Part shown: in pieces, positions 1-8,351 of the stretch | Numbering within the stretch: position 1 is the first letter of the stretch | How the letters are laid out: each line of letters starts with the position of its first letter | Source: an uncultured Flavobacteriales bacterium | GTDB taxonomy: Bacteria > Bacteroidota > Bacteroidia > Flavobacteriales_D > Crocinitomicaceae | DNA length: 24,034 nucleotides | Assembly (NCBI GenBank): GCA_937973685.1 | Contig: CALJKJ010000056.1 | Coordinates: forward strand, 1 to 24,034 | Direction: 5' to 3' | Notes under the pieces: generated by a model | The model's input: only the letters and a program-made list of their open reading frames with translations | Told to the model about the DNA's origin: nothing | The model's database searches: none | Made by a program: the position numbers and the translations under genes

Positions 1-659
1 CGTTCACTCGAGTCACTCGTTTTGACAAAAATCAAATTTTTGTCGTTAAAAAGTTCTCTGATAGATGTTTTTGGTTTCGCAAAAAGCAAGCGTTTCAACG
101 AAAGTACACCAACTAATTTATTCAAATCATCAACAACATAGATGGTGTAAACTTGTTCCACATCTTCTGCTTGTCGGCGCAATTCAACCAATGCTCTGTT
201 GACTGGCCAATCGAGTTTTGCTTGGATGAACTCTTTTTGCATGAGACCCCCAGCGGTATCTTCGTCGTAATTTAAGAGGTCAACGATATCGTCAGCAGCT
301 TCATCATCCTCCATTTGGGAGATGACTTCTTGGATTTTTTCGTCGGGAAGCTCCCCTAAGATATCGGCAGCGTCATCGGAATCAAGGTTCTCGAGTTGTT
401 CAGCCATCTCTTTCGATGAAAGCGAAGCTAGGAAGCGGTCACGAATGTCTTCTTCCAATTCCATCAATACGTCAGCCTGCAACTCTTCGTCGAGGTGGAA
501 GTAGAGGAATTTTGCCTGATCGTTGGACAATTCGTCCATGATTTCGGCAATATCGGCAAAGTGTAAATCAACTATATGCGCTTTGATCCACGGCGTATCT
601 TCCGAATCAATTGCTTGTCGGATACGCTCGAGGAATTCTTTTGTTAGTTCAAAACGCAT
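1..659 (-). CDS. mgtE: Magnesium transporter MgtE, N-terminal part (cut by window edge)
   Basis: The reading frame begins at the ATG at 659 and stays open to base 1, giving about 219 residues of the cytosolic N-terminal half. MgtE is an inner-membrane Mg2+ channel/transporter whose cytosolic N domain and paired CBS domains sense Mg2+. Visible here are the helical N domain (about residues 1-130), very rich in Asp and Glu and with repeated short motifs such as LDSDDAADILGELPDE, then the family signature YDEDTAGGLM, then the first CBS domain (VYTIYVVDDLNKLVGVLSL). The second CBS domain and the membrane part lie beyond the window. It is the last gene visible in the minus-strand run from cysS, 64 bases after the upstream gene, and has a possible promoter of its own at 672-679. 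Family assignment is secure. Confidence 0.93.
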   Translation of the reverse strand, partial: MRFELTKEFLERIRQAIDSEDTPWIKAHIVDLHFADIAEIMDELSNDQAKFLYFHLDEELQADVLMELEEDIRDRFLASLSSKEMAEQLENLDSDDAADILGELPDEKIQEVISQMEDDEAADDIVDLLNYDEDTAGGLMQKEFIQAKLDWPVNRALVELRRQAEDVEQVYTIYVVDDLNKLVGVLSLKRLLFAKPKTSIRELFNDKNLIFVKTSDSSE

Positions 660-671
660 GTAATTTTTTTA

Positions 672-679
672 CAAAATTA
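672..679 (-). promoter_or_regulatory. Candidate -7 box for mgtE
   Basis: Read on the minus strand this is TAATTTTG, an exact match to the Bacteroidota -7 consensus TAnnTTTG, 12 bases upstream of the mgtE ATG. No good TTG (-33) lies at the usual distance, so the call rests on the -7 box and its position alone. It would let mgtE be transcribed apart from the upstream genes, with a very short leader. Confidence 0.35.
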
Positions 680-723
680 ACCCTTTAAATCGGTTATGTG
701 ATTGCTTTTGCTATCCGTTTACG

Positions 724-2310
724 TTAAATTTGGGTTAAGGTTCCATCTTTCGCTGCTTTTTTTGCAGGAACAACCGTGTTTGCTGCGAAAAGTCCAAAAA
801 AGAAAGCAACAAATGTGAGACCAACTTGGGTTTCAATGGTGTCTTCTGACAAAAAGGAACTCAGACAAATTCCGATAAAACACAACCATTCAATGGCACG
901 ATTTTTCCATGCAAAACGCCATTGCATTAACCAAAGTAGGATAAATGCACAAAATCCAAAAATGCCAGAAGTGACCCAGCTTGTTAAAAATTGATTATGC
1001 GCACGTTTTCTGTTTTCAAGTTGTAATTGACTGTTTGTCTTGGCGTAATGGGTTTGAAACGCTTGTTCCACATCGCCAGCGCCAACACCAAATACCCAGT
1101 TTTCGGAGATGATTGCTGTTGCAGCTTTCCAATAAAATAAGCGTTGTAAGAGCGAATGTCCATTTGGATCGTCGTGATTTTCTAGTTGATTTTGAATGCT
1201 GTACAAGCGCGCTTTCAATCCACCTTGCGTGAAAAGAATCGAAGCTGTTCCGTTTTCAATCCACGTAATTTCTTGTTGACTTAATTGAGACATTCCTAAC
1301 GAATCTTTCGGCAAGCCTTTTGATGCTAAAAAGCGCCAAAGCGTTAATTTCAGTGGGTTTCCTTTCTTATCGCGTCCCGATTGGTAATCGATAGTTGATA
1401 CCTTGTTCCAAGCAGGTTCAATTTCTGTTTCACAAATTTGAGCGATAATCGGATAGCCATTTTCCCACCGCATTGTTTGAATATCTCTGGTGTAATAATT
1501 GCCGTTTATTGTTTTTTCAGGCAAAGCTTCCAAAGTAACTTTATGTGGAATGGGTTGAAGAATTACCACCATGTTCCGCACGAAAAACACACTAGGAACC
1601 ACAAAACAAATCAACAGCACAATGCGTTTTGTTTTGTTTTGAATGTTGCGTAATAGCACCAATAATCCAATTACAACAACACTCAAGAATGCGCTGTAAC
1701 CTGCAACAACTTGTGAATAATACAAATAAAACAACCACCAACTAATCAGCAATAGTGGAATGATGCGAAATGGGAATTTTCGAACCAACCAGCTAACGGA
1801 AAAAACGATACCCATTACAACCAATAAGGCATAGCGGATGTGCGAACCAAACAAGGACAAACCGCGAATATCTGCATATTGTTTGTTTCCCCACCATTGA
1901 AAATAAAAGCCCATGTTGATGACAGAAGTCAAGGTCAACATGCCAAGAAAAATGCAAACAAGTGTAGGTACTGCTTTTGGATGTTTAAAAGGAAAAGCGA
2001 CCATAATCAACGGAATGATGACCAAAGGTAGTTTCACACGTAAATCGTGGAGTGCATAATTGAAATCACTTGTCCACAACAACGAGCACCATTCGATAAA
2101 CAAATACAACAACAACCATTTCAACACCGAATTTGTTGTCCAACGTTGCCAATACGACTTGAAATCGCCAGCGATTAATAAGTTGAGTAGCAACAAAGCT
2201 GTTGCCAACGAAAGCGGAATTTTACTCCACGGTAAACCAAAAGCTAGGCCAGTACAAGCAATGAAATGGATGGTTGCGTGAACGGGTTTTCCGGTAAGTC
2301 TATCCAACAT
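724..2310 (-). CDS. O-antigen ligase/polymerase family (WaaL/Wzy-like) membrane protein
   Basis: This is a polytopic inner-membrane protein of 528 residues with about ten or more hydrophobic segments. The C-terminal half has the Wzy_C/O-antigen ligase hallmarks: WVFGVGAGDV near residues 405-414, RAHNQFLTSW near 436-445 (the conserved RxHN element), and a last segment SEDTIETQVGLTFVAFFF near 489-506, typical of Bacteroidota members. Family enzymes polymerise or transfer undecaprenyl-linked glycans at the periplasmic face. The protein is longer than many members because of a soluble stretch of about 140 residues (roughly 253-395) before the signature, the usual position of the large periplasmic loop. 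It starts 28 bases after the S41 protease gene, so it is probably co-transcribed with it. No glycosyltransferases surround it, so ligase, polymerase or another glycan transferase cannot be told apart. Confidence 0.8.
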   Translation of the reverse strand: MLDRLTGKPVHATIHFIACTGLAFGLPWSKIPLSLATALLLLNLLIAGDFKSYWQRWTTNSVLKWLLLYLFIEWCSLLWTSDFNYALHDLRVKLPLVIIPLIMVAFPFKHPKAVPTLVCIFLGMLTLTSVINMGFYFQWWGNKQYADIRGLSLFGSHIRYALLVVMGIVFSVSWLVRKFPFRIIPLLLISWWLFYLYYSQVVAGYSAFLSVVVIGLLVLLRNIQNKTKRIVLLICFVVPSVFFVRNMVVILQPIPHKVTLEALPEKTINGNYYTRDIQTMRWENGYPIIAQICETEIEPAWNKVSTIDYQSGRDKKGNPLKLTLWRFLASKGLPKDSLGMSQLSQQEITWIENGTASILFTQGGLKARLYSIQNQLENHDDPNGHSLLQRLFYWKAATAIISENWVFGVGAGDVEQAFQTHYAKTNSQLQLENRKRAHNQFLTSWVTSGIFGFCAFILLWLMQWRFAWKNRAIEWLCFIGICLSSFLSEDTIETQVGLTFVAFFFGLFAANTVVPAKKAAKDGTLTQI

Positions 2311-2338
2311 AAGTGCAATCGTTTCTTTTTCTTAACGC

Positions 2339-3976
2339 TTATTTTCCAAGAATAGTATTGTACTTTTTGCTGTCTAATAAAATTTCAATGGCTTTTTTCA
2401 AATCCAAATCGTTTTGGAAGGCTTGTTGTGCTCTTCCGCTTTGGTAATAGTAACGCGAAACGATTTCATTGGATAAGTAGAAATTAATTTCTTTTTTGAA
2501 TTTATCTAAATCGCGTTCTTTCGAAGGCGTTACTTTCGTTAACAACTCTGCATAGGCTACTTTTATATCTTCAAAATATCCTTCTTCTTCGGCAATTTTT
2601 TTCATTTTTTCGAGTTGCTCCTCCGATGCAGTATTATAAGTAAACGTTTGTTGCATCGCGTATAGCTTGAATGCTTCGTAATCAGCATCTGAAAGCAAGA
2701 ATGAATTTGCCTCAGCTATTGTTGGATGTGTTTGGTGGTACTTTGTTGCATAGTTAAAAATAACATTGCTGATAACCAATTGTGCCAATAAGCGACTCGC
2801 TTCATCTTTTTCGACTTTGATATCTGGTTCAATACCACGGCCATCAATTACTTTTCTACCAGTTGTTGTTGTAAATGTTTTGACAAGGGAATCAGCAATT
2901 GCTTTTGGTTTTTCACCAGCTTCTTTGTCGTAATACTCGAGGCGTTGCACACATCTTCCAGAAGGTGTGTAATATTTAGAAATCGTCAATTTGATTTTTG
3001 AACCGTATTTCAAATCAAAAGTGCGTTGCACCAATCCCTTTCCATACGATGTTTCACCTATGATGACTGCGCGGTCTAAATCTTGTAAACTTCCTGATAC
3101 AATTTCAGAAGCAGAAGCCGATCCTTCGTCGATGAGCACAACCAATGGAATCGATAAATCAACAGGCTCTGATGGAGTAGCGTAAACGCGATTTTCTTCT
3201 TGAATACGTCCTTTTGTAGTGACAACTGCTTGCCCTTTTTTGACAAAGAAATTAACGATTTTAACAGCTTCCATCAAAATTCCACCTCCATTTCCACGTA
3301 AGTCAAGTACCAATGCTGTCATACCTTGACTTTTCAACTTGTCGTAAGCAGCTTTCACTTCAGAAGAAGCTGTTTGCGTGAAGCTGTTGAGTTTGATGTA
3401 GCCAATGTTATTTGCCAACATGCCAGCGTAAGGAACGTCTTGCAGTTTGATTTCGTCGCGTGTGATGTTCAATGTTTGGATAGTGCCGTTGCGTTCTATT
3501 TTCAATTCCAAAGTCGAGCCTTTTGAACCTTTCAACGCTGCAGATACTTCGTCAGAAGGTTTGTCCTTCATGTCTTTTCCGTCGATGGACAAGATTTTAT
3601 CTCCAGCTTGTGCTCCTGCTTTTTGCGCAGGATTACCTTCGTAAGGTTCAGCAATGTAAGTAAATCCGTCAATTTTACGAATCAATGCGCCAATGCCACC
3701 GTATTGACCTGTTGTCATCAAGCGGTAATCTTCCATGTTTGCTTCGTGGTAGTAAACCGTGTAGGGATCCAATTCTTTTAACATGGCATCAATTGCCGTT
3801 TTGCTCATTTCACCTGGTTTGATATCGTCAACATAGTTTGTTTCCAATTGTTGAAAAATCAAATCCATCAATTCGAGCGATTTTAACACTTCAAATCCGT
3901 TGGACTGAGCAGAACTGTTAAAACAAGTCGTTAGACCAAAGAGAACGACAAAAAGAGCTGTTTTAATTTGTTGCAT
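2339..3976 (-). CDS. S41-family C-terminal processing protease (CtpA-like)
   Basis: This is a secreted or periplasmic serine protease of 545 residues. An N-terminal signal peptide (about residues 1-24, ending SSAQ) is followed by a helical S41 N-terminal region, a PDZ domain (about 88-170) and the catalytic core. The core has the GNGGG turn (229-232), the serine motif GSASASE (285-291) and the catalytic lysine in SYGKGLVQ (Lys313). A helical tail of about 150 residues follows the core, as in many Bacteroidota homologues. CTPs trim the C-termini of envelope proteins. Its ATG lies inside the end of rnpA (14-base overlap in another frame), so translation of the two is probably linked. There is a Cys at residue 18 (LTTC), but the lipobox fit is poor and signal peptidase I cleavage looks more likely. 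Confidence 0.92.
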   Translation of the reverse strand: MQQIKTALFVVLFGLTTCFNSSAQSNGFEVLKSLELMDLIFQQLETNYVDDIKPGEMSKTAIDAMLKELDPYTVYYHEANMEDYRLMTTGQYGGIGALIRKIDGFTYIAEPYEGNPAQKAGAQAGDKILSIDGKDMKDKPSDEVSAALKGSKGSTLELKIERNGTIQTLNITRDEIKLQDVPYAGMLANNIGYIKLNSFTQTASSEVKAAYDKLKSQGMTALVLDLRGNGGGILMEAVKIVNFFVKKGQAVVTTKGRIQEENRVYATPSEPVDLSIPLVVLIDEGSASASEIVSGSLQDLDRAVIIGETSYGKGLVQRTFDLKYGSKIKLTISKYYTPSGRCVQRLEYYDKEAGEKPKAIADSLVKTFTTTTGRKVIDGRGIEPDIKVEKDEASRLLAQLVISNVIFNYATKYHQTHPTIAEANSFLLSDADYEAFKLYAMQQTFTYNTASEEQLEKMKKIAEEEGYFEDIKVAYAELLTKVTPSKERDLDKFKKEINFYLSNEIVSRYYYQSGRAQQAFQNDLDLKKAIEILLDSKKYNTILGK

Positions 3977-4364
3977 TGTTGCTATTGTTTTTTATTTCGG
4001 TACTTAATTTTGTTATTAGTTTTTCAGTATGAACCAGCAATTCCGCGAAGGGTAATTCTTCTTTGTGCGCATAGATGACAAATAACGCGACTTGTTTTTG
4101 CTGTTCTTGAAGAATTAACTCCAAATTTTCTTTTTTATTGCGAAATGTCTCGCGCAAAAGGCGTTTGATTTTATTGCGGTCGTGTGCCCGACGAAACGAG
4201 CGTTTTGGTGCAGAAAAAACCAATTGAAAAGGAACCGCTTCTGTCAGTGTTGCTTCTTTCCAATAAACCACAAAAGGAAACGAGCGCATTTGCTTTCCTT
4301 CTTTGAAAAGTAAGTCGATTGTTTTGCGACTGCAGAGTTTATATGTTTTTCCAAAAACACCCAT
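3963..4364 (-). CDS. rnpA: Ribonuclease P protein component
   Basis: RnpA is the small basic protein that binds RNase P RNA and helps it mature the 5' ends of tRNAs. The 133-residue product is of usual length. It carries the family signature around residues 55-72: SFRRAHDRNKIKRLLRE, the RNR-type motif with the Arg/Lys-rich helix that contacts RNA. The N-terminal pattern (KLCSRKTIDLLFKEGK) also fits. It begins 4 bases after the cysS stop and overlaps the S41 protease start by 14 bases. It is not in the rpmH-rnpA-yidD-yidC arrangement common in other bacteria; neither rpmH nor yidD is present here. The C-terminal tail is Asn-rich. Identification is confident. Confidence 0.93.
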   Translation of the reverse strand: MGVFGKTYKLCSRKTIDLLFKEGKQMRSFPFVVYWKEATLTEAVPFQLVFSAPKRSFRRAHDRNKIKRLLRETFRNKKENLELILQEQQKQVALFVIYAHKEELPFAELLVHTEKLITKLSTEIKNNSNNATN

Positions 4365-4368
4365 TCAA

Positions 4369-5838
4369 TTATTTCACTGACCAGCTTGCGCCATCTTTTC
4401 CATCTTTGACAACGATTCCCGCCGCTTGCAATTTATCGCGAATTTGATCGGAAGTAGTCCAATCTTTTTCTTCACGAGCTTTTTTGCGCATCGCTAACAC
4501 CAATTCCATCGTTGCGTTTAATGCGTCATCACTTGTTGCTTTTGCTATGTGTAAGCCAAGTACATCGCCAATAAACGAATGAAATTCTGCGGTTAATACG
4601 GCTAAATCGGTTGCTGAAATCGTTGCTTTATTTTCTGCCAACGCATTGATGTATTTCACTCCTTCAAACAAAGCAGCGATAAGCATTGGTGCATTGAAAT
4701 CATCGTTCATCGCTTTGTAAAACGATTGAACAAGCGCTGAAACATCCATTGAAGACGTTTCACTTGCCGTAATTGTTGGCAATAATAGCAAGGCATCTCC
4801 CAAACGGGTAAATCCTTTTTCAGCAGCATTCAAGGAATCTGCAGAAAGATCTAAGGTGCTTCTGTAGTGCGCTTGCATCATACAAAAACGAATGACAGCT
4901 GGGGAATATGGTTTATCAAAAATAGTCGTCGTTCCTTCAACAATTTCTTTTGGTAAGAAATAATTTCCAAGCGATTTCGACATTTTTTGTCCGTTCACGT
5001 TTAACATGTTTGCGTGCATCCAGTAACGCGCTGGATTGCAGCCCAAAGAACCACAGTTTTGCGCAATTTCGTCTTCGTGGTGTGGGAATTTCAAATCCAT
5101 TCCGCCACCGTGAATATCGAACTGAGCCCCCAAGTATTTGGTACTCATTGCTGTACATTCAATGTGCCATCCAGGATTTCCGTCTCCCCAAGGAGAGCGC
5201 CATATTTGCATATCGTCTGGATTTGCTTTTTTCCAAAGTGCAAAATCAGCAAAAAAGCGTTTTTCTTCTTGCGCATGCAAGGCGCGTGTTTCTTCCGCTA
5301 ATTCGTCAACTTTTCGCCCACTTAAAATGCCGTACTCAAATTGTTCACTGTACGCGCGGACATCAAAGTAAACGGAACCGTTAACAACGTATCCAAAGCC
5401 ATTGGCAATGATTTGCTCGATGTGTTCAATTTGTTCTTGAATGTGAGCCGTTGCAGTAGGTTCAATTGTTGGCGAAAGCAAGTTATAAATGCGTTGTAAT
5501 TCTTGGAATTTCGTGTTGTATTTGTAGACAATTTCGAGCGATTGTACTTGTTCCAATTTGGCTACTTTTCCAATGCTATCAACTGCTTCTCCAGCTGAAT
5601 TGGTTATGTGACCGGCATCTGTAATATTACGCACGTATTTTACTTGCAGTCCAAGTTTTAACAAATAACGGTAAATCAAATCGAAGTTGATAAATGTACG
5701 CATGTTACCCATGTGTGGCTCGCTGTATAGGGTGGGTCCACAAACATACATTCCTACTTTCCCAGCGTGAATTGGTTCAAACTTTTCTTTTTCTCCAGTA
5801 AGACTATTGTAAATTGTAAGATCAATTGCCGTGCTCAT
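4369..5838 (-). CDS. cysS: Cysteinyl-tRNA synthetase
   Basis: This class I aminoacyl-tRNA synthetase charges tRNA-Cys with cysteine using ATP in the cytosol. From the ATG at 5838 it has 489 residues. The expected zinc ligands are visible: Cys33 (MYVCGPT), Cys228 (GWHIECTAMS), His253 and Glu257 (FPHHEDEIAQ). The HIGH-type motif is HMGN (42-45) and the KMSKS motif is at 285-289. The C-terminal part holds the DALR-type helical domain and a tRNA-binding tail. An upstream in-frame TTG at 5862 would add eight residues, but these are not part of the family core and a candidate -7 box lies at 5867-5874, which would leave almost no leader; the ATG is preferred. It heads a minus-strand run with rnpA 4 bases downstream. 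Confidence 0.96.
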   Translation of the reverse strand: MSTAIDLTIYNSLTGEKEKFEPIHAGKVGMYVCGPTLYSEPHMGNMRTFINFDLIYRYLLKLGLQVKYVRNITDAGHITNSAGEAVDSIGKVAKLEQVQSLEIVYKYNTKFQELQRIYNLLSPTIEPTATAHIQEQIEHIEQIIANGFGYVVNGSVYFDVRAYSEQFEYGILSGRKVDELAEETRALHAQEEKRFFADFALWKKANPDDMQIWRSPWGDGNPGWHIECTAMSTKYLGAQFDIHGGGMDLKFPHHEDEIAQNCGSLGCNPARYWMHANMLNVNGQKMSKSLGNYFLPKEIVEGTTTIFDKPYSPAVIRFCMMQAHYRSTLDLSADSLNAAEKGFTRLGDALLLLPTITASETSSMDVSALVQSFYKAMNDDFNAPMLIAALFEGVKYINALAENKATISATDLAVLTAEFHSFIGDVLGLHIAKATSDDALNATMELVLAMRKKAREEKDWTTSDQIRDKLQAAGIVVKDGKDGASWSVK

Positions 5839-5866
5839 ATTCTTCGATGCTACTAAATTCAATCAG

Positions 5867-5874
5867 CGAAGATA
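5867..5874 (-). promoter_or_regulatory. Candidate -7 box for the cysS-rnpA run
   Basis: The minus strand reads TATCTTCG, one mismatch from TAnnTTTG, 28 bases upstream of the preferred cysS ATG. No TTG lies at the normal -33 spacing. It sits in the 124-base divergent region between cysS and the plus-strand dehydrogenase, as expected of a cysS promoter. Confidence 0.35.
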
Positions 5875-5936
5875 CGCAGAATTTACCTGATTTCATTTTA
5901 GTACAAGAGAAACGTTACTTATCAGGGCTTTTTCCC

Positions 5937-5944
5937 TATTTTCG
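5937..5944 (+). promoter_or_regulatory. Candidate -7 box for the PGDH-like gene
   Basis: TATTTTCG is one mismatch from TAnnTTTG and lies 18 bases upstream of the ATG at 5963. The same octamer recurs upstream of the next plus-strand gene. No clear TTG is seen at -33, so support is modest. Confidence 0.35.
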
Positions 5945-5962
5945 TGAGGTAAAAGCTGTTAT

Positions 5963-6928
5963 ATGAAAAAAGTCTATTTCCTAGATACTGTTCATCCTAT
6001 TCTTGCGGAAAGGCTTTCGGAGAGTGGACAATTCACCTGTATTTTTGCCGAAGACTGGTCACTTGAAAGATGTCAAACAGCCTTAAAAGACGCTGATGGC
6101 ATTGTGATTCGCTCACGTTTTCCAATGCAGGAAGCTTTCTTGCAATTTGCGCCCAATTTGTCATTTATTGCTCGTTCTGGTGCAGGAATGGAAAACATTG
6201 ATGAAGTTTACTGCGCACAACGGGGCATTCAATTATTCAATGCGCCAGAGGGAAACCGCAATGCAGTTGGTGAACATGCGTTGGGTATGTTGCTTGCAAT
6301 GATGAATAAGATCCCAACAGCCAACAATGAAATTCGAAAAGGCATTTGGGACCGAGAAGGAAACAGGGGAGTAGAATTAGATGGTAAAACAGTTGGTATT
6401 ATCGGATATGGCAATAACGGTGCTTCATTTGCTAAAAAGTTGCGCGGTTTTGATGTAACATGCTTGGCTTATGACAAATACAAGACTGGTTTTGGAACCG
6501 ATTTTGTTATTGAAGCGACCTTGGAAGCCCTAATCCGTAAATCAGATGTGATTTCTTTTCACATTCCTCAAAATGACGAAACAATTCACTTTGCGGATCA
6601 TGAATTTTTTGACGGCTTAGGGAAATCAATTTTCTTGTTGAATTGTTCCCGCGGTAAAATTGTCGATACAACAGCTTTGATTGCTGCAATTGAAAGCGGT
6701 AAAGTGTTGGGTGCTGGACTGGATGTAAACGAATTTGAAAAAGCCTCTTTTGAGTCGTTTTTTAGCGATTCAATGCCCGAGGCTTTAACCTATTTATTGG
6801 ACAGCAAACGTGTTTTGTTAACGCCACACGTGGCAGGCTGGACGAACGAAAGTTATTTCAAACTCAGTGATGTGTTGGCGACAAAAATTTTAAAAAGCAT
6901 TGAAACTCACGAGACTAATTTTAAATAA
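5963..6928 (+). CDS. D-2-hydroxyacid dehydrogenase, phosphoglycerate dehydrogenase-like
   Basis: This is a cytosolic NAD-dependent dehydrogenase of 321 residues. The nucleotide-binding domain shows GIIGYGNNG (a GxGxxG loop), with an acidic residue at the end of the second strand (CLAYDKYK) that favours NAD over NADP. The catalytic set is present: Arg in NCSRGKIVD, Glu/Asp in the GAGLDVNEFE stretch, and His in LTPHVAGWT. Outside this, the N-terminal start FLDTVHPILAERL and RSGAGMENID resemble Bacteroidota SerA-type enzymes, which lack the ACT regulatory domain; none is present here. The likely reaction is oxidation of 3-phosphoglycerate, the first step of serine synthesis. No serC or serB neighbour confirms it, so another 2-hydroxyacid substrate remains possible. 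Confidence 0.85.
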   Translation: MKKVYFLDTVHPILAERLSESGQFTCIFAEDWSLERCQTALKDADGIVIRSRFPMQEAFLQFAPNLSFIARSGAGMENIDEVYCAQRGIQLFNAPEGNRNAVGEHALGMLLAMMNKIPTANNEIRKGIWDREGNRGVELDGKTVGIIGYGNNGASFAKKLRGFDVTCLAYDKYKTGFGTDFVIEATLEALIRKSDVISFHIPQNDETIHFADHEFFDGLGKSIFLLNCSRGKIVDTTALIAAIESGKVLGAGLDVNEFEKASFESFFSDSMPEALTYLLDSKRVLLTPHVAGWTNESYFKLSDVLATKILKSIETHETNFK

Positions 6929-6964
6929 CAACAATTCCATCACTTTTTGTTCATTATTTAACCG

Positions 6965-6991
6965 TTGTTTCGAATTAGCTCCTTATTTTCG
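6965..6991 (+). promoter_or_regulatory. Candidate promoter for the saccharopine dehydrogenase-family gene
   Basis: A TTG at 6965-6967 and TATTTTCG at 6984-6991 are separated by 16 bases, a little short of the usual Bacteroidota spacing of about 19-21. The -7 box has one mismatch from TAnnTTTG and lies 28 bases before the ATG at 7020. It sits in the 91-base gap after the upstream gene, which gives the downstream gene room for its own promoter. Confidence 0.35.
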
Positions 6992-7019
6992 TCCCTGAAA
7001 CATAAAGGTAATCACACCA

Positions 7020-8351
7020 ATGAAAAAAATACTTGTCCTCGGAGCTGGATTGTCAGCATCATCATTGATACGTTATTTGTTGGCTCACGCCGAAATGTAT
7101 AATTGGCAAGTACGCGTTGTTGACCAATCGCTTGAAATGGTGGAACGCAAATTGAACAAGCACCCACGAGGAGTTGCATTAACAATCAACGCACTCAATC
7201 AAGAAGAACGCTTACCTGAAATTGCGCAAGCTGATTTGGTGATTAGTATGTTACCCGCTCGTTTTCATATTGACATTGCCCGTGATTGCCTCGCACTAAA
7301 AAAACACTTGATCACACCTTCTTATATTTCACCAGAAATGAAAGCTTTGCATCAAGAAGTGAAACAAGCAGGTTTGTTATTCATGAATGAAATTGGTGTT
7401 GACCCAGGAATTGATCACATGAGTGCTATGCGAATCATTGATGAATTACGCGGCAAAGGAGCAACAATTACTAGTTTTAAATCGTATTGCGGTGGGTTGA
7501 TAGCTCCTGAATCAGATAATAATCCGTGGCACTATAAATTTACTTGGAATCCAAGAAATGTAGTTGTTGCAGGACAAGGAAAAGCAGCGCAATACATTGA
7601 CAGAAATCAATACAAATACATTACCTATAATCAATTGTTCACGCGTTTGGACGCCGTTTCCATTGATGGATTTGGTGATTTTGATGGTTATGCGAACAGG
7701 GATTCATTGTCTTACAGAAGTATATACGGATTGGAAACCATTCCAACTATTTATCGTGGAACTTTAAGACGCGCAGGATTTTGTCATTATTGGAACATTT
7801 TTGTGCAATTCGGGATGACAGATGATTCATACACGATGGAAGGTTCTGAGTTTTTTACGCCACGTGATTTTATCAATGCATTTTTACCGTTCAACGAAGG
7901 TGTTCCCATTGAAGAAAAATGGCTGGCAGCTTGTGAACAGTACGGAGTTGATTCCATCGATAAATTTGAGTGGTTGGGTATTTTTGATAGTACAGTTCAA
8001 CTAGGAATTCCAAATGCAAGTCCAGCGCAACTGCTCGAAAAGATTTTAGTGGCAAAATGGAGCTTGGCGCCAAATGACAAAGATATGTTGGTGATGGTGC
8101 ATCAATTTGACTACGAATTGAATGGTCAAAAATCGAGCATTGATTCTTCCATGGTAACGATAGGTGAAGATCCAGTTTTCACAGCGATGTCCAATACTGT
8201 TGGCTTGCCAGTTGCCATTTGTGCTAAAATGATATTGACAAATCAATTACAGCTTACAGGGGTTGTGTTGCCAATTGTTCCAGAAGTTTACAATCCTATT
8301 TTAGATGAACTAGCGACCTTAGGCATCACATTCAACGAAGTATACCATTAG
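7020..8351 (+). CDS. Saccharopine dehydrogenase-family oxidoreductase (Lys9-like)
   Basis: The 443-residue product begins with a Rossmann fold (ILVLGAGLSASSL, residues 4-16) followed by VISMLPARFH and the hallmark NEIGVDPGIDHM (about residues 121-132). The C-terminal catalytic domain has the family pattern SYCGGLIAPE and the NPWHYKFTWNPRNV stretch. Such enzymes form or cleave saccharopine from glutamate and aminoadipate semialdehyde, or act on related imines. No lysine-ketoglutarate reductase domain or aminoadipate semialdehyde dehydrogenase gene is nearby, so direction and true substrate are open; carboxynorspermidine synthase belongs to the same superfamily but is usually shorter. Its stop codon overlaps the end of the opposing membrane-protein gene by 4 bases. 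Confidence 0.87.
   Translation: MKKILVLGAGLSASSLIRYLLAHAEMYNWQVRVVDQSLEMVERKLNKHPRGVALTINALNQEERLPEIAQADLVISMLPARFHIDIARDCLALKKHLITPSYISPEMKALHQEVKQAGLLFMNEIGVDPGIDHMSAMRIIDELRGKGATITSFKSYCGGLIAPESDNNPWHYKFTWNPRNVVVAGQGKAAQYIDRNQYKYITYNQLFTRLDAVSIDGFGDFDGYANRDSLSYRSIYGLETIPTIYRGTLRRAGFCHYWNIFVQFGMTDDSYTMEGSEFFTPRDFINAFLPFNEGVPIEEKWLAACEQYGVDSIDKFEWLGIFDSTVQLGIPNASPAQLLEKILVAKWSLAPNDKDMLVMVHQFDYELNGQKSSIDSSMVTIGEDPVFTAMSNTVGLPVAICAKMILTNQLQLTGVVLPIVPEVYNPILDELATLGITFNEVYH

Noticed and set aside
4950..5384. Plus-strand open frame of 144 codons inside cysS
   Set aside because: It is antisense to the zinc-site and KMSKS region of CysRS, and its product is low in family-like structure.
5839..5862. 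Upstream TTG start for cysS at 5862
   Set aside because: The eight added residues are outside the family core, the codon is TTG while an ATG lies 24 bases on, and a candidate -7 box at 5867-5874 leaves almost no leader.
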